NCBI RefSeq assembly: GCF_040218225.1 | Contig: NZ_JAVJQO010000004.1 | Location: 434,001 to 498,000 of the forward strand | Length of the DNA stretch: 64,000 bases | Source of the DNA: Gracilimonas sp. | GTDB taxonomy: Bacteria; Bacteroidota; Rhodothermia; Balneolales; Balneolaceae | Direction: 5' to 3' | Part shown: positions 54,429 to 64,000 of the stretch, in pieces | Numbering within the stretch: position 1 is the first letter of the stretch | Layout of the letters: each line of letters begins with the position of its first letter | Program-made: the position numbers and the translations under genes | The notes under the pieces: model-generated | Seen by the model: the letters and a program-made list of their open reading frames with translations, nothing else | Told to the model about the DNA's origin: nothing | Database searches by the model: none

Positions 54429-54878
54429 ATGGGAACACATTACGACGGCACAGAAGAAGAAAAAACAACGCTGAACGCATTCATAAAAATAATGCGGGCA
54501 ACGGAAAGCATGAACGGCCGTCTTGCCCGGCACCTGTCGGAAGCAAATTTAACCGTTAGCCAATTCGGCACGTTAGAAGCGCTACTGCATTTGGGTCCCC
54601 TCAACCAAAGAGAGCTTGGTCAAAAGCTACTGAAAAGCGGTGGTAACATTACGCTCGTTATTGATAATCTTCAAAAAAATGGATTGGTCGAAAAGAAGAC
54701 CGACCCCAATGATCGCCGGGCTGTAATTATTAGTCTTACTAAGAAAGGAAGGTCTTTTATTGAAGAGTTTTTTCCTCAACACTTGGAAAAAATAAAAGAA
54801 GAATTCAGCTGTCTGAATATCAAAGAAAAAGAACAGCTTGCCGGCCTTTGCAAAAAACTGGGTAAGAAACCGGAGTAG
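54429..54878 (+). CDS. MarR-family transcriptional regulator
   Basis: 149 residues. Winged helix: LSEANLTVSQFGTLEALLHLGPLNQRELGQKLLKSGGNITLVIDNLQKNGLVEKKTDPNDRRAVIISLTKKG, the MarR signature with the conserved DxRxxxVxLT wing. Regulated target unknown; last gene of the rightward run. Confidence 0.92.
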   Translation: MGTHYDGTEEEKTTLNAFIKIMRATESMNGRLARHLSEANLTVSQFGTLEALLHLGPLNQRELGQKLLKSGGNITLVIDNLQKNGLVEKKTDPNDRRAVIISLTKKGRSFIEEFFPQHLEKIKEEFSCLNIKEKEQLAGLCKKLGKKPE

Positions 54879-54886
54879 TTTTTTTG

Positions 54887-57800
54887 CTATTTAATTAAGG
54901 TAAATGATTTTGTTTCCATAAAATCATCTGCTTTCAACCGGTAAAAATATACGCCGCTTGCCAAATCAGAGCCATCTAAAGTGACCTTATAAGTGCCGGG
55001 ATTATGAAGCTCATTCTTTAAAGTGGAAACCAGCTCACCTAACACGTTATAAACCTTTAGAGAAATAACTTCTCGATTAGGAACAGTGTACTGAATCTGT
55101 GTAGTAGGGTTGAAAGGATTTGGATAGTTTTGAGAAAGAGAAAAGGTGTTAGGAATTTGAGATTGATCCTCAATGGAAACAGCTTTAGGAACGCCGTACT
55201 GAATTTTTATAGCATCAGCACGAAGCACCCGGCTCGAGCTGTTGGATTCCACATTTTTAACGACAATAGCCAAGGTATCTCCTTCAATAAATGACCAGCT
55301 TCCAATATCCCTCCAGGTACTGCTTTTTTCATTCTGATTTAAAACCGCAGAACCACGAAAATTACCATTTTGATAAACAGAATATAGGGCTTCGTTTGAT
55401 GCATTTTCAGTTTCAGGTACAATCATAGACAAATGATGCGTGCTTGTCTGAGAAACAGGATATTTAAAAGTTGCTGATGCATCCGGATTATAGCCAATGT
55501 AACGACTGCTATTTCCGTAGGCCTCCGTAACACTGGTTGACCACTCTCCGGTTTCACTATACAGATCAGACTCATTGTCGATAACTACTTCCTCAAGCTC
55601 TTCACCGATATAAGCTATCTGAAAAGCATCTGCTCTTAACACCTTACTGGGTTGGTCTTTATCCGGAACGGAAATGAGAACGGTGACTTCATCTCCACCT
55701 TCAAGAAATTTCATATCCAAAGTAACCCAGTTGCCGCTTCCTAAGTTTTGATTAATGCGATAGGTTTCGATGGTTTCTCCATTAACTATCAGTTCATAGT
55801 CAGACCGGACAGCACTGTTTGTTGCTTTGGGAACAATAAAAGAGATGTTGTAATAACCAGCCTGTTCTGCAGTTGTAGTGAAAGTTGCGGATGGGTCTCC
55901 GGTTCCCTGAACAAATGCATATCGACTTGTTTGGCCATAGGCTTCAGCAGAACTGTAATTCCAATCACCGGTCTCAGTGTAAAATTCACGATCTTCATTG
56001 TCCACAATTCGGAAATAATCACGGAATTCCACTTCGTAGTGTTTGGATAAAATCGGGTTAACAGGGTCATCACTTTCTATATGCAAAGTATCATTTACCA
56101 GTGTCGGAATAGAAGAATTTAGTGTAAGGGATAAAAATTTTGTAGTGTGAGCAGAGATGGCAAAGGGGAAATCAGAATCAAAATTCACAAATTCTGAATT
56201 CCATGAAATATCATTGACAGTCAGTGTTTCGTTGCCACGATTGGTGATAGGAATTTGTACTTCAGCAGGTTCATTTATAACCACTTCCCGAAAATTGAGT
56301 TTACCGGCTGGGAGCTGTAATTGTCGTTCTTTAACTAATGCGCTGTATTTTACGACATCAGCTCCAAAGTTAAGTGGGGTTTCTGAATCATTATAAGCAA
56401 CAATTTTGGTCGTAATTTCTTCACCTTCCGAAACAGAAATCATATCTACAAACAACCACTGATTAGGGATGAGGTTATCAAGTTGCTTTTCTGAGACGTT
56501 CATTCCTTCAATTGAAAGAATTGCTTTTATATTTGTTACCGGGTTTTCAACATCAGGAATGCGAATATAAACTTGTTGCTGATTATTTGTTTGGGCGGCA
56601 TCAAACTCGGGAACGGTAGCAGACCATGAAGCTGAAACAGAATCTCCGGGTTGAATTGAAAACTGCTCAAAGTCCTGCCCCCAGATATGGTTCACTGATG
56701 AAAATAGCACGGTTTGGGATGATCCTGAAGAAGAGTAACCATTGTCTGAATTATCTATGTATATATCATCAGGAAGAATATTTGTAATTTCGGTCTTCAA
56801 ATTTCCTACAGTATCGGTCACAGCTACAGCAAATTTGGCATCCTTGATAAGACTTATTTCTTCTTTAGATACCCATCTATTATTTCCAATCTGATCCATA
56901 GACAGAATTCTGTACTGATCATATACATCTTTAACAGCGACGAAGGGAGTAGTCTGAAAAATGGGCTCTTCAGTTATTACTTCCAATTTATATGTATCAC
57001 CAATAAAGTCGGAGTATGGCTTTACGGTAATATTTGGCGCAGTAGTATCTGCAGTCCCAATAAAATCCTGCATAGCATCAACGGCGGTTGAGAAATGAAA
57101 GGGAACATCCGGATAATCTTCGGCTACTTCATAAATCAGTGCCAGGCTCTGTTCCATGTTGCTGAGAAAAGCAGGTTCAGCTAAGTGTCCCCATATGGCT
57201 GCAACCTGTGTAGTACCCGCTTTGGCCTGCTCAAAAATCTGCCTGACTTCACCTTCAGTAAGTCTTAGAAAATAGCGGGAACGTGTATTCCAGCCCCTGT
57301 TTCCTCCTCCAACCTGGTAATCTTCTTCGCTGGGTTGAAATGGAACAAAATCGAGCGTTGCATGTCCCCAATCGATAAGATTGTCGATAGGCTCAACAGT
57401 AGGATTTGTTTCAACGGGGGAATTATTGTGCAGGCTGAAGGGAATCCATTTGTTTAAGGTAGACTGCCAGGCGTTATCCATATAATGCCAGCCACTACGG
57501 AAAGAAACAGGAAACATATCCTCTTCAATCAGGTGCTCAGCCAATGTAAGCATGAAGTCCTCTTTAACCTTGTTGAAATCATCAGTCTGATTCCAATAAT
57601 ATATTCCGTCTCCATTCACGTCCGACCACTCCCAGGTGTGGTAGTGAAAAGTCATTTCATCACCGAGCTCTTTTACCTTTTCAGCATGGTATTTTTGCAT
57701 GAGATGGATTGACATAGTACTTCCAAGAGGCACATTGGTGTTTGTAGCATATCGGTAAAGAGAGCCCCCCTGCATCCACCAAGTTAACGGCAGGGAATTC

Positions 57801-58042
57801 CCATATGAGTCTTTGAACTGATCCCTGTATGCTTGCTGCATCACCAGTGAGGCATTTCCTGTTGGGGAGGCAAACAACTCAAAGCCGGAATTATTATAAA
57901 GGCTCGTTTTATCATTTACGTTTATACCCGGCGTGGACGTATCTGATCCATAAACAAAGTGAATGGGGGCGGGGTCAGTTTGTGCTAAACAAAAAACTGA
58001 AATGGAAACAAATGAGAAGAAGAGGAAAGCTTTTTTAAACAT
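54887..58042 (-). CDS. Secreted 1051-residue protein with golvesin-like repeats and T9SS C-terminal domain
   Basis: Signal peptide (MFKKAFLFFSFVSISVFCLAQ), then about 330 residues with an unusual deacetylase/hydrolase-like look: HFVYGSD at the start, EMTFHYHTWEWSDVNGDG, MFPVSFRSGWHYMD, IWGHLAEP. Beta-rich region with an ASH-like domain (about 580-680). Two golvesin-C-like repeats follow at about 680-820 and 820-955, each starting IVDNEDREFYTETGDW or VIDNESDLYSETGEW and ending RADA-I. A type IX secretion tail SLSQNYPNPFNPTTQIQY... SGVYFYRLKADDFMETKSFTLIK closes the protein. Likely a secreted polysaccharide-active enzyme; the catalytic family is not certain. Confidence 0.75.
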   Translation of the reverse strand: MFKKAFLFFSFVSISVFCLAQTDPAPIHFVYGSDTSTPGINVNDKTSLYNNSGFELFASPTGNASLVMQQAYRDQFKDSYGNSLPLTWWMQGGSLYRYATNTNVPLGSTMSIHLMQKYHAEKVKELGDEMTFHYHTWEWSDVNGDGIYYWNQTDDFNKVKEDFMLTLAEHLIEEDMFPVSFRSGWHYMDNAWQSTLNKWIPFSLHNNSPVETNPTVEPIDNLIDWGHATLDFVPFQPSEEDYQVGGGNRGWNTRSRYFLRLTEGEVRQIFEQAKAGTTQVAAIWGHLAEPAFLSNMEQSLALIYEVAEDYPDVPFHFSTAVDAMQDFIGTADTTAPNITVKPYSDFIGDTYKLEVITEEPIFQTTPFVAVKDVYDQYRILSMDQIGNNRWVSKEEISLIKDAKFAVAVTDTVGNLKTEITNILPDDIYIDNSDNGYSSSGSSQTVLFSSVNHIWGQDFEQFSIQPGDSVSASWSATVPEFDAAQTNNQQQVYIRIPDVENPVTNIKAILSIEGMNVSEKQLDNLIPNQWLFVDMISVSEGEEITTKIVAYNDSETPLNFGADVVKYSALVKERQLQLPAGKLNFREVVINEPAEVQIPITNRGNETLTVNDISWNSEFVNFDSDFPFAISAHTTKFLSLTLNSSIPTLVNDTLHIESDDPVNPILSKHYEVEFRDYFRIVDNEDREFYTETGDWNYSSAEAYGQTSRYAFVQGTGDPSATFTTTAEQAGYYNISFIVPKATNSAVRSDYELIVNGETIETYRINQNLGSGNWVTLDMKFLEGGDEVTVLISVPDKDQPSKVLRADAFQIAYIGEELEEVVIDNESDLYSETGEWSTSVTEAYGNSSRYIGYNPDASATFKYPVSQTSTHHLSMIVPETENASNEALYSVYQNGNFRGSAVLNQNEKSSTWRDIGSWSFIEGDTLAIVVKNVESNSSSRVLRADAIKIQYGVPKAVSIEDQSQIPNTFSLSQNYPNPFNPTTQIQYTVPNREVISLKVYNVLGELVSTLKNELHNPGTYKVTLDGSDLASGVYFYRLKADDFMETKSFTLIK

Positions 58043-58141
58043 AATAAATCCAAGAAGGTTTGCTCTTTCCGCTAACTTACATGGATACCTTAGAAAGGTA
58101 AAACCGAATTACAAGATTTTAAGGCTTGATAAAGCGGGTGT

Positions 58142-58696
58142 TTACTTCTTTACCGACTCGTATATAAAGTAAGGGGGGATATTCTTCCAGCAAAAATCGG
58201 TAGTGTAATTATCAAACACTTCCGTTAAAGGCTTTTTTAGATGACCGGAAGTCTGGTAAGCCAGAAAAGAACCCTTGGGGCGTAATACCTGCCGTGTTTT
58301 ATCAAGAATATTAATCTTCATTTCCCAATCGAAAAAGGAGAAAGGGATACCTGAAACCACGTGATCAACAGCCCCGACTACCTCTTCGGGTAAAAGATTC
58401 ATAATCTCTTCTACACTTTCATGAAAAACGGTAATCCGGTCGTCGTCAATTTCACTTAGCTTAGCAAAAAAGTTATCATTGGTTTCAAAAACGAAAAGTT
58501 TCGAATCAGGTCTCATCTTCTTTAGAAAATGCTTGGTGAAAACACCCGTTCCACCGCCATATTCCACAAGAGTATTTGTAGTACTGAAATCAATGTGTTC
58601 GCAAAGCTTCCGCACACAATATTTAGAAGAGGGAGTTATAGAAGCAACATCTTTATCGGTTGCAAATGATTTCAAAAACGTAATGGTGTTTTTCAT
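58142..58696 (-). CDS. Class I SAM-dependent methyltransferase (phospholipid methyltransferase PmtA/KsgA-like)
   Basis: 184 residues. SAM motif I is TLVEYGGGTGVFTKHFLKK, followed by the acidic FVFETNDNF and the later VSGIPFSFFDW, which takes the place of the NxPY motif. This set recalls PmtA/rRNA-dimethylase relatives. Its start is 6 bases after the uvrB stop. No obvious tRNA/rRNA dimethylation motif beyond the fold; acceptor unknown. Confidence 0.75.
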   Translation of the reverse strand: MKNTITFLKSFATDKDVASITPSSKYCVRKLCEHIDFSTTNTLVEYGGGTGVFTKHFLKKMRPDSKLFVFETNDNFFAKLSEIDDDRITVFHESVEEIMNLLPEEVVGAVDHVVSGIPFSFFDWEMKINILDKTRQVLRPKGSFLAYQTSGHLKKPLTEVFDNYTTDFCWKNIPPYFIYESVKK

Positions 58697-58702
58697 TGGT
58701 AG

Positions 58703-60754
58703 CTATAATTCTTGTTCTAATTGTGCAATTTGATCCCGAATACGAGCGGCCTCCTCGAATTCCATATTCTTAGCAGCATGAACCATGGTTTCCCGCAAAT
58801 GTTCTAGGAGCTTGTCCTTATTTTCGAAGGTTACTTCTTTCATTGCAGGACTGGCTTTATACTGAATGCCATCCTCAGCAACTTTAATAACTTCCAGGGC
58901 CTGTTCGTCGGCTTCCTCATCTTTCTGAGCAAAGTCAAAACTATTATTGGAAATCAATGCTGGATCAACCAATGGCTTCAATTCCTTCTTGATGGTTTCC
59001 GGTGTAATACCATGCTTCTCATTATATTCTTCCTGTAGCTTGCGTCGCCTTTTGGTTTCATCAACCACTTTCTGAATGCTGTTGGTCATCTTATCTGCAT
59101 ATAAAATAGCTTTTCCGCCAACATTACGTGCAGCTCGCCCAACAATCTGAAACAAAGAGGTTTCTGAACGAAGAAAACCTTCTTTATCTGCGTCCATGAT
59201 GGCCACTAAACTAAGTTCGGGAATATCAATTCCCTCCCGAAGCAGGTTAATACCAACAAGTACATCAAAGTCTCCGCGGCGGAATTTATATAAAACTTCG
59301 ATTCTTTCAAGAGCATTTAACTCACTGTGCATATAAGCTGCATTTATCCCAAGGTTCTTGAGATATTCACTTAACTCTTCACTTAACCTCTTGGTTAGAG
59401 TAATAACCAGAACACGCTCTTTCTTCTTAACTTTCTCCTGAATTTCAGCGAGCAAGTCATCAACCTGATTCCCCAATGGCCGAATTTCAATTTCAGGTTC
59501 CATAAGGCCGGTTGGACGGATAATTTGTTCCGTGTAAACACCGCCGGATTTTTCAAGTTCATAATCACTTGGAGTGGCGCTTACGAAAATAGCCTGGTTG
59601 ATTAAACCTTCCCATTCATCAAAGGTAAGAGGACGGTTGTCTAAAGCGGATGGGAGACGGAACCCATGTTCCACCAGCTCTACTTTTCGGGAGCGGTCTC
59701 CACCGTACATTGCTGAAATCTGTGGAACAGTTTGGTGACTTTCATCAACCACCACCAGGAAATCATCCGGGAAATAATCGAGCAAACAATAGGGACGTTC
59801 ACCGGGTTTTCTTGCACTTAAATAACGGGAATAGTTTTCAATTCCGGAACAGTATCCAATCTCCTGAATCATCTCTATATCAAATAAAGTGCGCTGTTCA
59901 ATACGCTTGGCCTCAAGAAACTTTTCTTCATCAATCAAGACCTGGCGCCTCCATTCCAGTTCCTCCCGAATTTGTTCTATAGACTGTTCTAACCGAGACT
60001 TTGATGTGACATAGTGTGAAGCAGGGTACACGCGAAACTCTTCAACAGAATCGTGGACGGTGCCGTCATTGACATCAAAAAGCTGAAGGGATTCAATTTC
60101 ATCTCCCCACTGTGTGATACGCAGACCCTCATCGGAATAAGCCGGATATACATCAATTACATCACCCCGAACGCGGAATGTGCCTCTTTTGAAATCCAAA
60201 TCGTTCCGATTGTAGTGCAGATCCACTAAATCATAAAGAATAGTATTCCGGGGTATTTCCTGCCCTTTCTTTAGAGTAAGGATTAGCTTTTCATATTCTG
60301 AAGGAGAGCCGATTCCAAAAATACAGCTCACAGAGGAAACAATAATTACATCGCGCCGCCCTGATAGTAATGAACTCGTAGCGCGGAGTCTCAACCGCTG
60401 GATTTCCTCATTAATAGATAAATCTTTCTCAATGTATTTATCCTGAGTTGAGATATAGGCTTCCGGCTGGTAGTAATCGTAATAAGAGATAAAAAACTCT
60501 ACGCGGTTTTCCGGAAAGAAGTCACTAAGCTCGCGATAAAGCTGTGCTGCCAAAGTTTTGTTGTGGCTCATCACCAATGTTGGCTTCTCCACATTCTCAA
60601 TCACGTTAGCAACTGTGCGGGTTTTCCCAGAACCGGTAATTCCAAGTAACGTCTGGAATTTGTCGCCCGCATTAATGCCTTCCGTGAGTTCGGCAATGGC
60701 ATTGGGCTGATCGCCCGCGGGTTCATAAGGAGAGTGAAGTTTAAATTGAGCCAT
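58703..60754 (-). CDS. uvrB: Excinuclease ABC subunit B
   Basis: 683 residues. Damage-recognition helicase of nucleotide excision repair. Walker A GITGSGKT at 38-45; YYDYYQPEAY beta-hairpin region; SPSEYEK; VVDESHQTVPQI; VGINLLREGIDIPELSLV; QIVGRAARNV; C-terminal UVR domain (NMEFEEAARIRDQIAQLE). uvrA is not in the window. Confidence 0.98.
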   Translation of the reverse strand: MAQFKLHSPYEPAGDQPNAIAELTEGINAGDKFQTLLGITGSGKTRTVANVIENVEKPTLVMSHNKTLAAQLYRELSDFFPENRVEFFISYYDYYQPEAYISTQDKYIEKDLSINEEIQRLRLRATSSLLSGRRDVIIVSSVSCIFGIGSPSEYEKLILTLKKGQEIPRNTILYDLVDLHYNRNDLDFKRGTFRVRGDVIDVYPAYSDEGLRITQWGDEIESLQLFDVNDGTVHDSVEEFRVYPASHYVTSKSRLEQSIEQIREELEWRRQVLIDEEKFLEAKRIEQRTLFDIEMIQEIGYCSGIENYSRYLSARKPGERPYCLLDYFPDDFLVVVDESHQTVPQISAMYGGDRSRKVELVEHGFRLPSALDNRPLTFDEWEGLINQAIFVSATPSDYELEKSGGVYTEQIIRPTGLMEPEIEIRPLGNQVDDLLAEIQEKVKKKERVLVITLTKRLSEELSEYLKNLGINAAYMHSELNALERIEVLYKFRRGDFDVLVGINLLREGIDIPELSLVAIMDADKEGFLRSETSLFQIVGRAARNVGGKAILYADKMTNSIQKVVDETKRRRKLQEEYNEKHGITPETIKKELKPLVDPALISNNSFDFAQKDEEADEQALEVIKVAEDGIQYKASPAMKEVTFENKDKLLEHLRETMVHAAKNMEFEEAARIRDQIAQLEQEL

Positions 60755-60894
60755 AATTAGCTTTTAAAGGTACAAACTGTGATGTAACTTAGGAAACAAT
60801 AACTGTGAAAAATTAATGCCACTAAATAACTAAGCCACTAACCAAGAAATCTTTTTGTGTTTTTGAGCTTTTGTGGCCAACAAAACGACGCCGA

Positions 60895-62028
60895 ATGTCA
60901 CATAGACATAAAGATTTAGAATCGCCCCGAAAGCGAATTGACGAAATTGACGAACAGATCCTGGACCTATTATCCGAGCGAGGTGAAATAGTACGTGACG
61001 TCATCAAACGAAAAGTAAAAAACCAGCTTCCGGTTTTTGTACCTGCCAGAGAAGAAGAAAAGTCCAGGGCATTCAAAGAACTGGCCAGAAAAAAGGGTAT
61101 AGACCAGGAGTGGGCAGAAGATTTTCTGAGGATGATTATGACGGCTTCCAGAGCTACACAGTCCCAGGAAACATTTCCTATCGCTACAGAAGAACCCAAA
61201 CATATTCTTTTTATAGGCGGTGAAGGGGGGATGGGAAAACTGTACAAACGTATTGCTGATCAAACAGGTCACCGAACCTATTCCATAGACAAGAAAAACT
61301 GGCATGAACTTGAGGAAATGTCACAAAAGCTGGATATGGTCATCGTTACTGTACCTATTAATGTAACCGAAAGTGTAATTGAACGATTAAGTGGCCGGCT
61401 TAAAAAGGAAACGATACTGGCCGATTTCACCAGTAATAAATCAAACCCTATACAGGCAATGCTGGAAGCCCATGAGGGGCCGGTGGTAGGACTTCACCCA
61501 ATGCATGGGCCCGATGTTCAAAACCTGTCGAAGCAGCTGATGGTTTTTTGTGATGCCCGGGATGGAGAAAAGGCAAAATGGTTTAAAGATCAGTGCGAAC
61601 TTTGGGGAATGCGGGTTATACAGGCAGACCCTGAAAAACATGATCACGTGATGCATCTGGTTCAGGGGCTTCGTCACTTTGTAGCGTTACTTCATGGTTC
61701 GTTTATGGAAGAATACGACCTGAAACCAGCCGATATGCTCGATTATTCATCCCCAATTTACAGGGCAGAGTTAATGATGACGGGTCGAATTTTTGCACAG
61801 GATGCAGAGCTGTATGCTGACATCGTGTTTGCCAACAAAGAGCGCCGGGATTTGCTGCTTAAGTTTTTTGACCATCACAAGAAACTCGTGAAGATGGTAG
61901 AGAACAATGATCGGGCAGGATTTATTAAAGAGTTTGAAGGGGTTACGGACTTTTTTGGAAAGTTTGCGACTCAGGCACTTACAGAAAGCGGATACCTGAT
62001 TAATCGACTTGCAGACCGGTTTGCCTGA
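60895..62028 (+). CDS. tyrA: Bifunctional chorismate mutase / prephenate dehydrogenase
   Basis: 377 residues from ATG 60895; an in-frame TTG at 60871 would add eight residues without use. Residues 1-92 form an AroQ-type chorismate mutase (LESPRKRIDEIDEQILDLLSERGEIV, VPAREEEKSRAF). From about 103 comes prephenate dehydrogenase: FIGGEGGMGKLYKRI, the NAD loop, and GLHPMHGPDV. Length and order are those of the E. coli T-protein. Makes 4-hydroxyphenylpyruvate for tyrosine. Nearby tyrS is a coincidence of tyrosine genes. Confidence 0.95.
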   Translation: MSHRHKDLESPRKRIDEIDEQILDLLSERGEIVRDVIKRKVKNQLPVFVPAREEEKSRAFKELARKKGIDQEWAEDFLRMIMTASRATQSQETFPIATEEPKHILFIGGEGGMGKLYKRIADQTGHRTYSIDKKNWHELEEMSQKLDMVIVTVPINVTESVIERLSGRLKKETILADFTSNKSNPIQAMLEAHEGPVVGLHPMHGPDVQNLSKQLMVFCDARDGEKAKWFKDQCELWGMRVIQADPEKHDHVMHLVQGLRHFVALLHGSFMEEYDLKPADMLDYSSPIYRAELMMTGRIFAQDAELYADIVFANKERRDLLLKFFDHHKKLVKMVENNDRAGFIKEFEGVTDFFGKFATQALTESGYLINRLADRFA

Positions 62029-62092
62029 AAAAATGTTTTATTCGGTTAGATTTCTGATATTAATTCAGTGATCATAACAAATAAAACAGTCT

Positions 62093-64000
62093 ATGAAGGT
62101 TAAAACCATATTATTGTTGTTTGCGGCTTTTTATTTAACAGCTGCGGGCGCAAAAGCTCAAGAGAGTTTTGTCTTAAATGAACCGACTTCCTTACATCAA
62201 AAAGTAACGGCTGATCAAGAAAAGTTTTTCTTTTCATTAAATGAAGATGTGCTGGAAAACCCTGATTTCACAAAAGGAGCACGTTTTATATTCGAGACAA
62301 GTAATGGGGCACGGGAGTTTATTATAAACAGGAAAACAGAATACTTTCCCGGTTATACTTCTGTAATTGCATCGAGAGAGGGGCAGAAAGAGAATTTATT
62401 TTCCTTTACTTATTATAATGGGAGGTTGAGCGGTATTTATCATGAATCTCATAACCAAACGATGTTGTTGGGTTATGATGAGAAGACCAAGCTCAACTAT
62501 CTGTCAGCTTCAAAAGACGCTGAAACGGTGGGGCTGGTTTGTGGCGTTCACAATGGAGATCGATCTTTGTTAACCCCACCCAGAAAGTTTGCTGCTTCAA
62601 AATTAAGCCGCCAAAAAGCCACCAAAAAAGCCGGAAAATCTCTTTTATATGGCTCTGAAGACGATAGTGTTACCATAGATATAATGTTGGTGTATACAGA
62701 TGCTGCTGAAACCTGGGCTTTAACTTCTCCCCAAGGTGATATAAACGGTGTGATGGCACAAGCTCTCAATCTTTCACAAACAGCCCTGAACAATAGCAAC
62801 GCAAAAATCAACCTGAGGTTGGTACATACTTATAAAACCAGTTATGACGAAGAAAATGATGGTGTAGATTCTAATGATCGATTAAGGCGGTTTACTCAAA
62901 ACCCTGATAACCCCCAGTTTGAAGCTGAATATGATGGTTATATGGAAGAGATTCATGACCTAAGAGATCAACACGGTGCGGATATTGTTTCTCTGATAGT
63001 TAGAATAAGCGATACGGGAGGCTTGGGCTGGAGGCTGGGGAGCTCCGGCGGTGAAGAAGCGTATGCATTTAATTTGAACCGTGTACAGCAGGTGGCCGGC
63101 GGATATACATTAATTCATGAAATAGGGCATAATATGGGAAATGCTCACTCGCGCACGCAAGATGAATCAGCAGCAAAGGATGCAGGAGGGTTATATCATT
63201 ACTCTGTTGGTTATCAGGATTCTACAAATGACTTCTATACCATTATGGCCTACAACAATACTAAAGGAGGACAGGTCCTGAATAGTGCACCTGTTTTTTC
63301 AAGCCCGGGTTTAACCTTTCAGGGTCATTCGGCGGGAACAAATAATTTTCAAACACCAGAAGACAATGCGCGGAGTATGAAGGAAATAAAATGGAGCATC
63401 GCATCGTATCGCCCGTCAGTAGTTGATGCCCCTGTTGCCTCTGTATCTGCGAATGAAATAGAAGTAGAAATGAACCGTGAAGATGAATTTACGGCGAGTT
63501 TTGATATTTCTAATTCCGGGAATAGTGGATTGATGTGGAGTGCAGACTTTGACTTTATTTCTAAAACAGTAGAAAAACCGGTTCAAGAGCAAAAGGAAGG
63601 AGTAAAGCCCATTTTACTCAAGAATCCAATACAAAGCCCGGCAAACTTTTCGGGGACCATGAACCGCCAGAAAGCACATTTGGCTGAGTCTGTTTTATAT
63701 AACACATCTTTTGAGAGTAATGAAGGCTTTTCAAACGGCTCATATTCAGGACGGTCTGAATGGCGGGCGCTTTCAGATACGGAGTTCATGATTTCTGGTG
63801 TAGCACCAAACACTGGAAGCCAGCACCTTAGATTGGCGTACGATGGAAGCGGAAGCACTCAATTTATAGCCTCGCCATTTTTTGGGTATCAGCTTTTTGG
63901 TGAATACGAAGTAACTATCAATTTTTTGATATCGGACATCAACGAGACATACGATTTTTATATTTTTGACGGGAAAACGGGGGGGTATTCCGCGGGTGTA
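62093..64000 (+). CDS. Secreted metzincin metalloprotease (3' end outside window)
   Basis: 636 residues visible. Signal peptide MKVKTILLLFAAFYLTAAGAKAQ; a pro-region of about 150 residues; zinc site HEIGHNMGNAHS at about 342-353 (HExxHxxGxxH) followed by a Met-turn YTIMAYNN. The fold matches reprolysin-like secreted proteases of Bacteroidota. From about 440 an Ig/ASH-like beta region begins (VSANEIEVEMNREDEFTASFDISNSGNSGLMWSAD), then a jelly-roll-like part. A T9SS tail is expected but lies beyond the end. Upstream spacer 62029-62092 shows no clear terminator. Confidence 0.88.
   Translation, partial: MKVKTILLLFAAFYLTAAGAKAQESFVLNEPTSLHQKVTADQEKFFFSLNEDVLENPDFTKGARFIFETSNGAREFIINRKTEYFPGYTSVIASREGQKENLFSFTYYNGRLSGIYHESHNQTMLLGYDEKTKLNYLSASKDAETVGLVCGVHNGDRSLLTPPRKFAASKLSRQKATKKAGKSLLYGSEDDSVTIDIMLVYTDAAETWALTSPQGDINGVMAQALNLSQTALNNSNAKINLRLVHTYKTSYDEENDGVDSNDRLRRFTQNPDNPQFEAEYDGYMEEIHDLRDQHGADIVSLIVRISDTGGLGWRLGSSGGEEAYAFNLNRVQQVAGGYTLIHEIGHNMGNAHSRTQDESAAKDAGGLYHYSVGYQDSTNDFYTIMAYNNTKGGQVLNSAPVFSSPGLTFQGHSAGTNNFQTPEDNARSMKEIKWSIASYRPSVVDAPVASVSANEIEVEMNREDEFTASFDISNSGNSGLMWSADFDFISKTVEKPVQEQKEGVKPILLKNPIQSPANFSGTMNRQKAHLAESVLYNTSFESNEGFSNGSYSGRSEWRALSDTEFMISGVAPNTGSQHLRLAYDGSGSTQFIASPFFGYQLFGEYEVTINFLISDINETYDFYIFDGKTGGYSAGV

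Overview
The window looks like chromosomal DNA of a Gram-negative, Bacteroidota-like bacterium, most probably from the Balneolia (Balneolota) group. That placement is inferred from several things. Promoters of the Bacteroidetes type (TTG ... TAnnTTTG) precede the tRNA-Asp and rpmB genes. There is a secreted protein with a type IX secretion C-terminal domain. The order rpmB-rpmG-DUF4295 is typical of these phyla. There are many TonB/porin-type beta-barrels, and most genes lack a Shine-Dalgarno site. No phage, CRISPR array or complete insertion sequence was seen, and most genes are housekeeping.

Layout, left part (1-25.8 kb): a partial cysteine desulfurase stands next to nadC and nadA (NAD synthesis). 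Then comes an envelope cluster: an outer-membrane barrel, a short HU-like protein, a HU-TM-SPOR protein, and ExbB, ExbD and TonB. These are followed by mscS, glgP, ispE-cca, a Usp protein, two unknown envelope proteins, a GIY-YIG protein and glpD-nitroreductase. Last is a tightly packed leftward operon: dtd, an alkaline-phosphatase-fold enzyme, a nucleotidyltransferase with a small partner, a patatin, a DUF3124 lipoprotein and a GNAT.

Centre (25.8-26.3 kb): a 510-bp gap carries clustered DnaA boxes, a tandem box pair, a short GC stretch, four TAC triplets and an AT-rich tract. This is the layout of a bacterial origin-unwinding system and is my best candidate for oriC. Supporting context to the right is two parS centromere sites inside rsmG (one a perfect 16-mer), mnmG-rsmG and gyrB-gyrA. 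dnaA, dnaN and parAB are not in the window. A second DnaA-box group lies at 31.0-31.2 kb and a single perfect box lies upstream of gyrB.

Right part (26.3-64 kb): a DinB/YfiT protein, purM, a DUF2914 protein, a phosphate-type porin and binding protein, an HTH/membrane pair, DUF3820, CstA, a K+ channel, a 2OG oxygenase, a PhoB/PhoR-type pair, manC, an MBL hydrolase operon, glutathione peroxidase, tRNA-Asp, mnmG-rsmG-WYL regulator, gyrBA, rpmB-rpmG-DUF4295, yqeY-cvpA-tyrS-xth-marR, a 1051-residue T9SS-secreted protein, a methyltransferase-uvrB pair, tyrA, and a metzincin protease cut by the window end.

The most interesting points are the origin with its linked parS sites; the membrane protein that joins a DNA-binding-type HU fold to a septal peptidoglycan-binding SPOR domain beside an ExbBD-TonB motor; the nucleotidyltransferase pair embedded by overlapping codons in a housekeeping operon; and two copies of a double-hairpin REP-like element.
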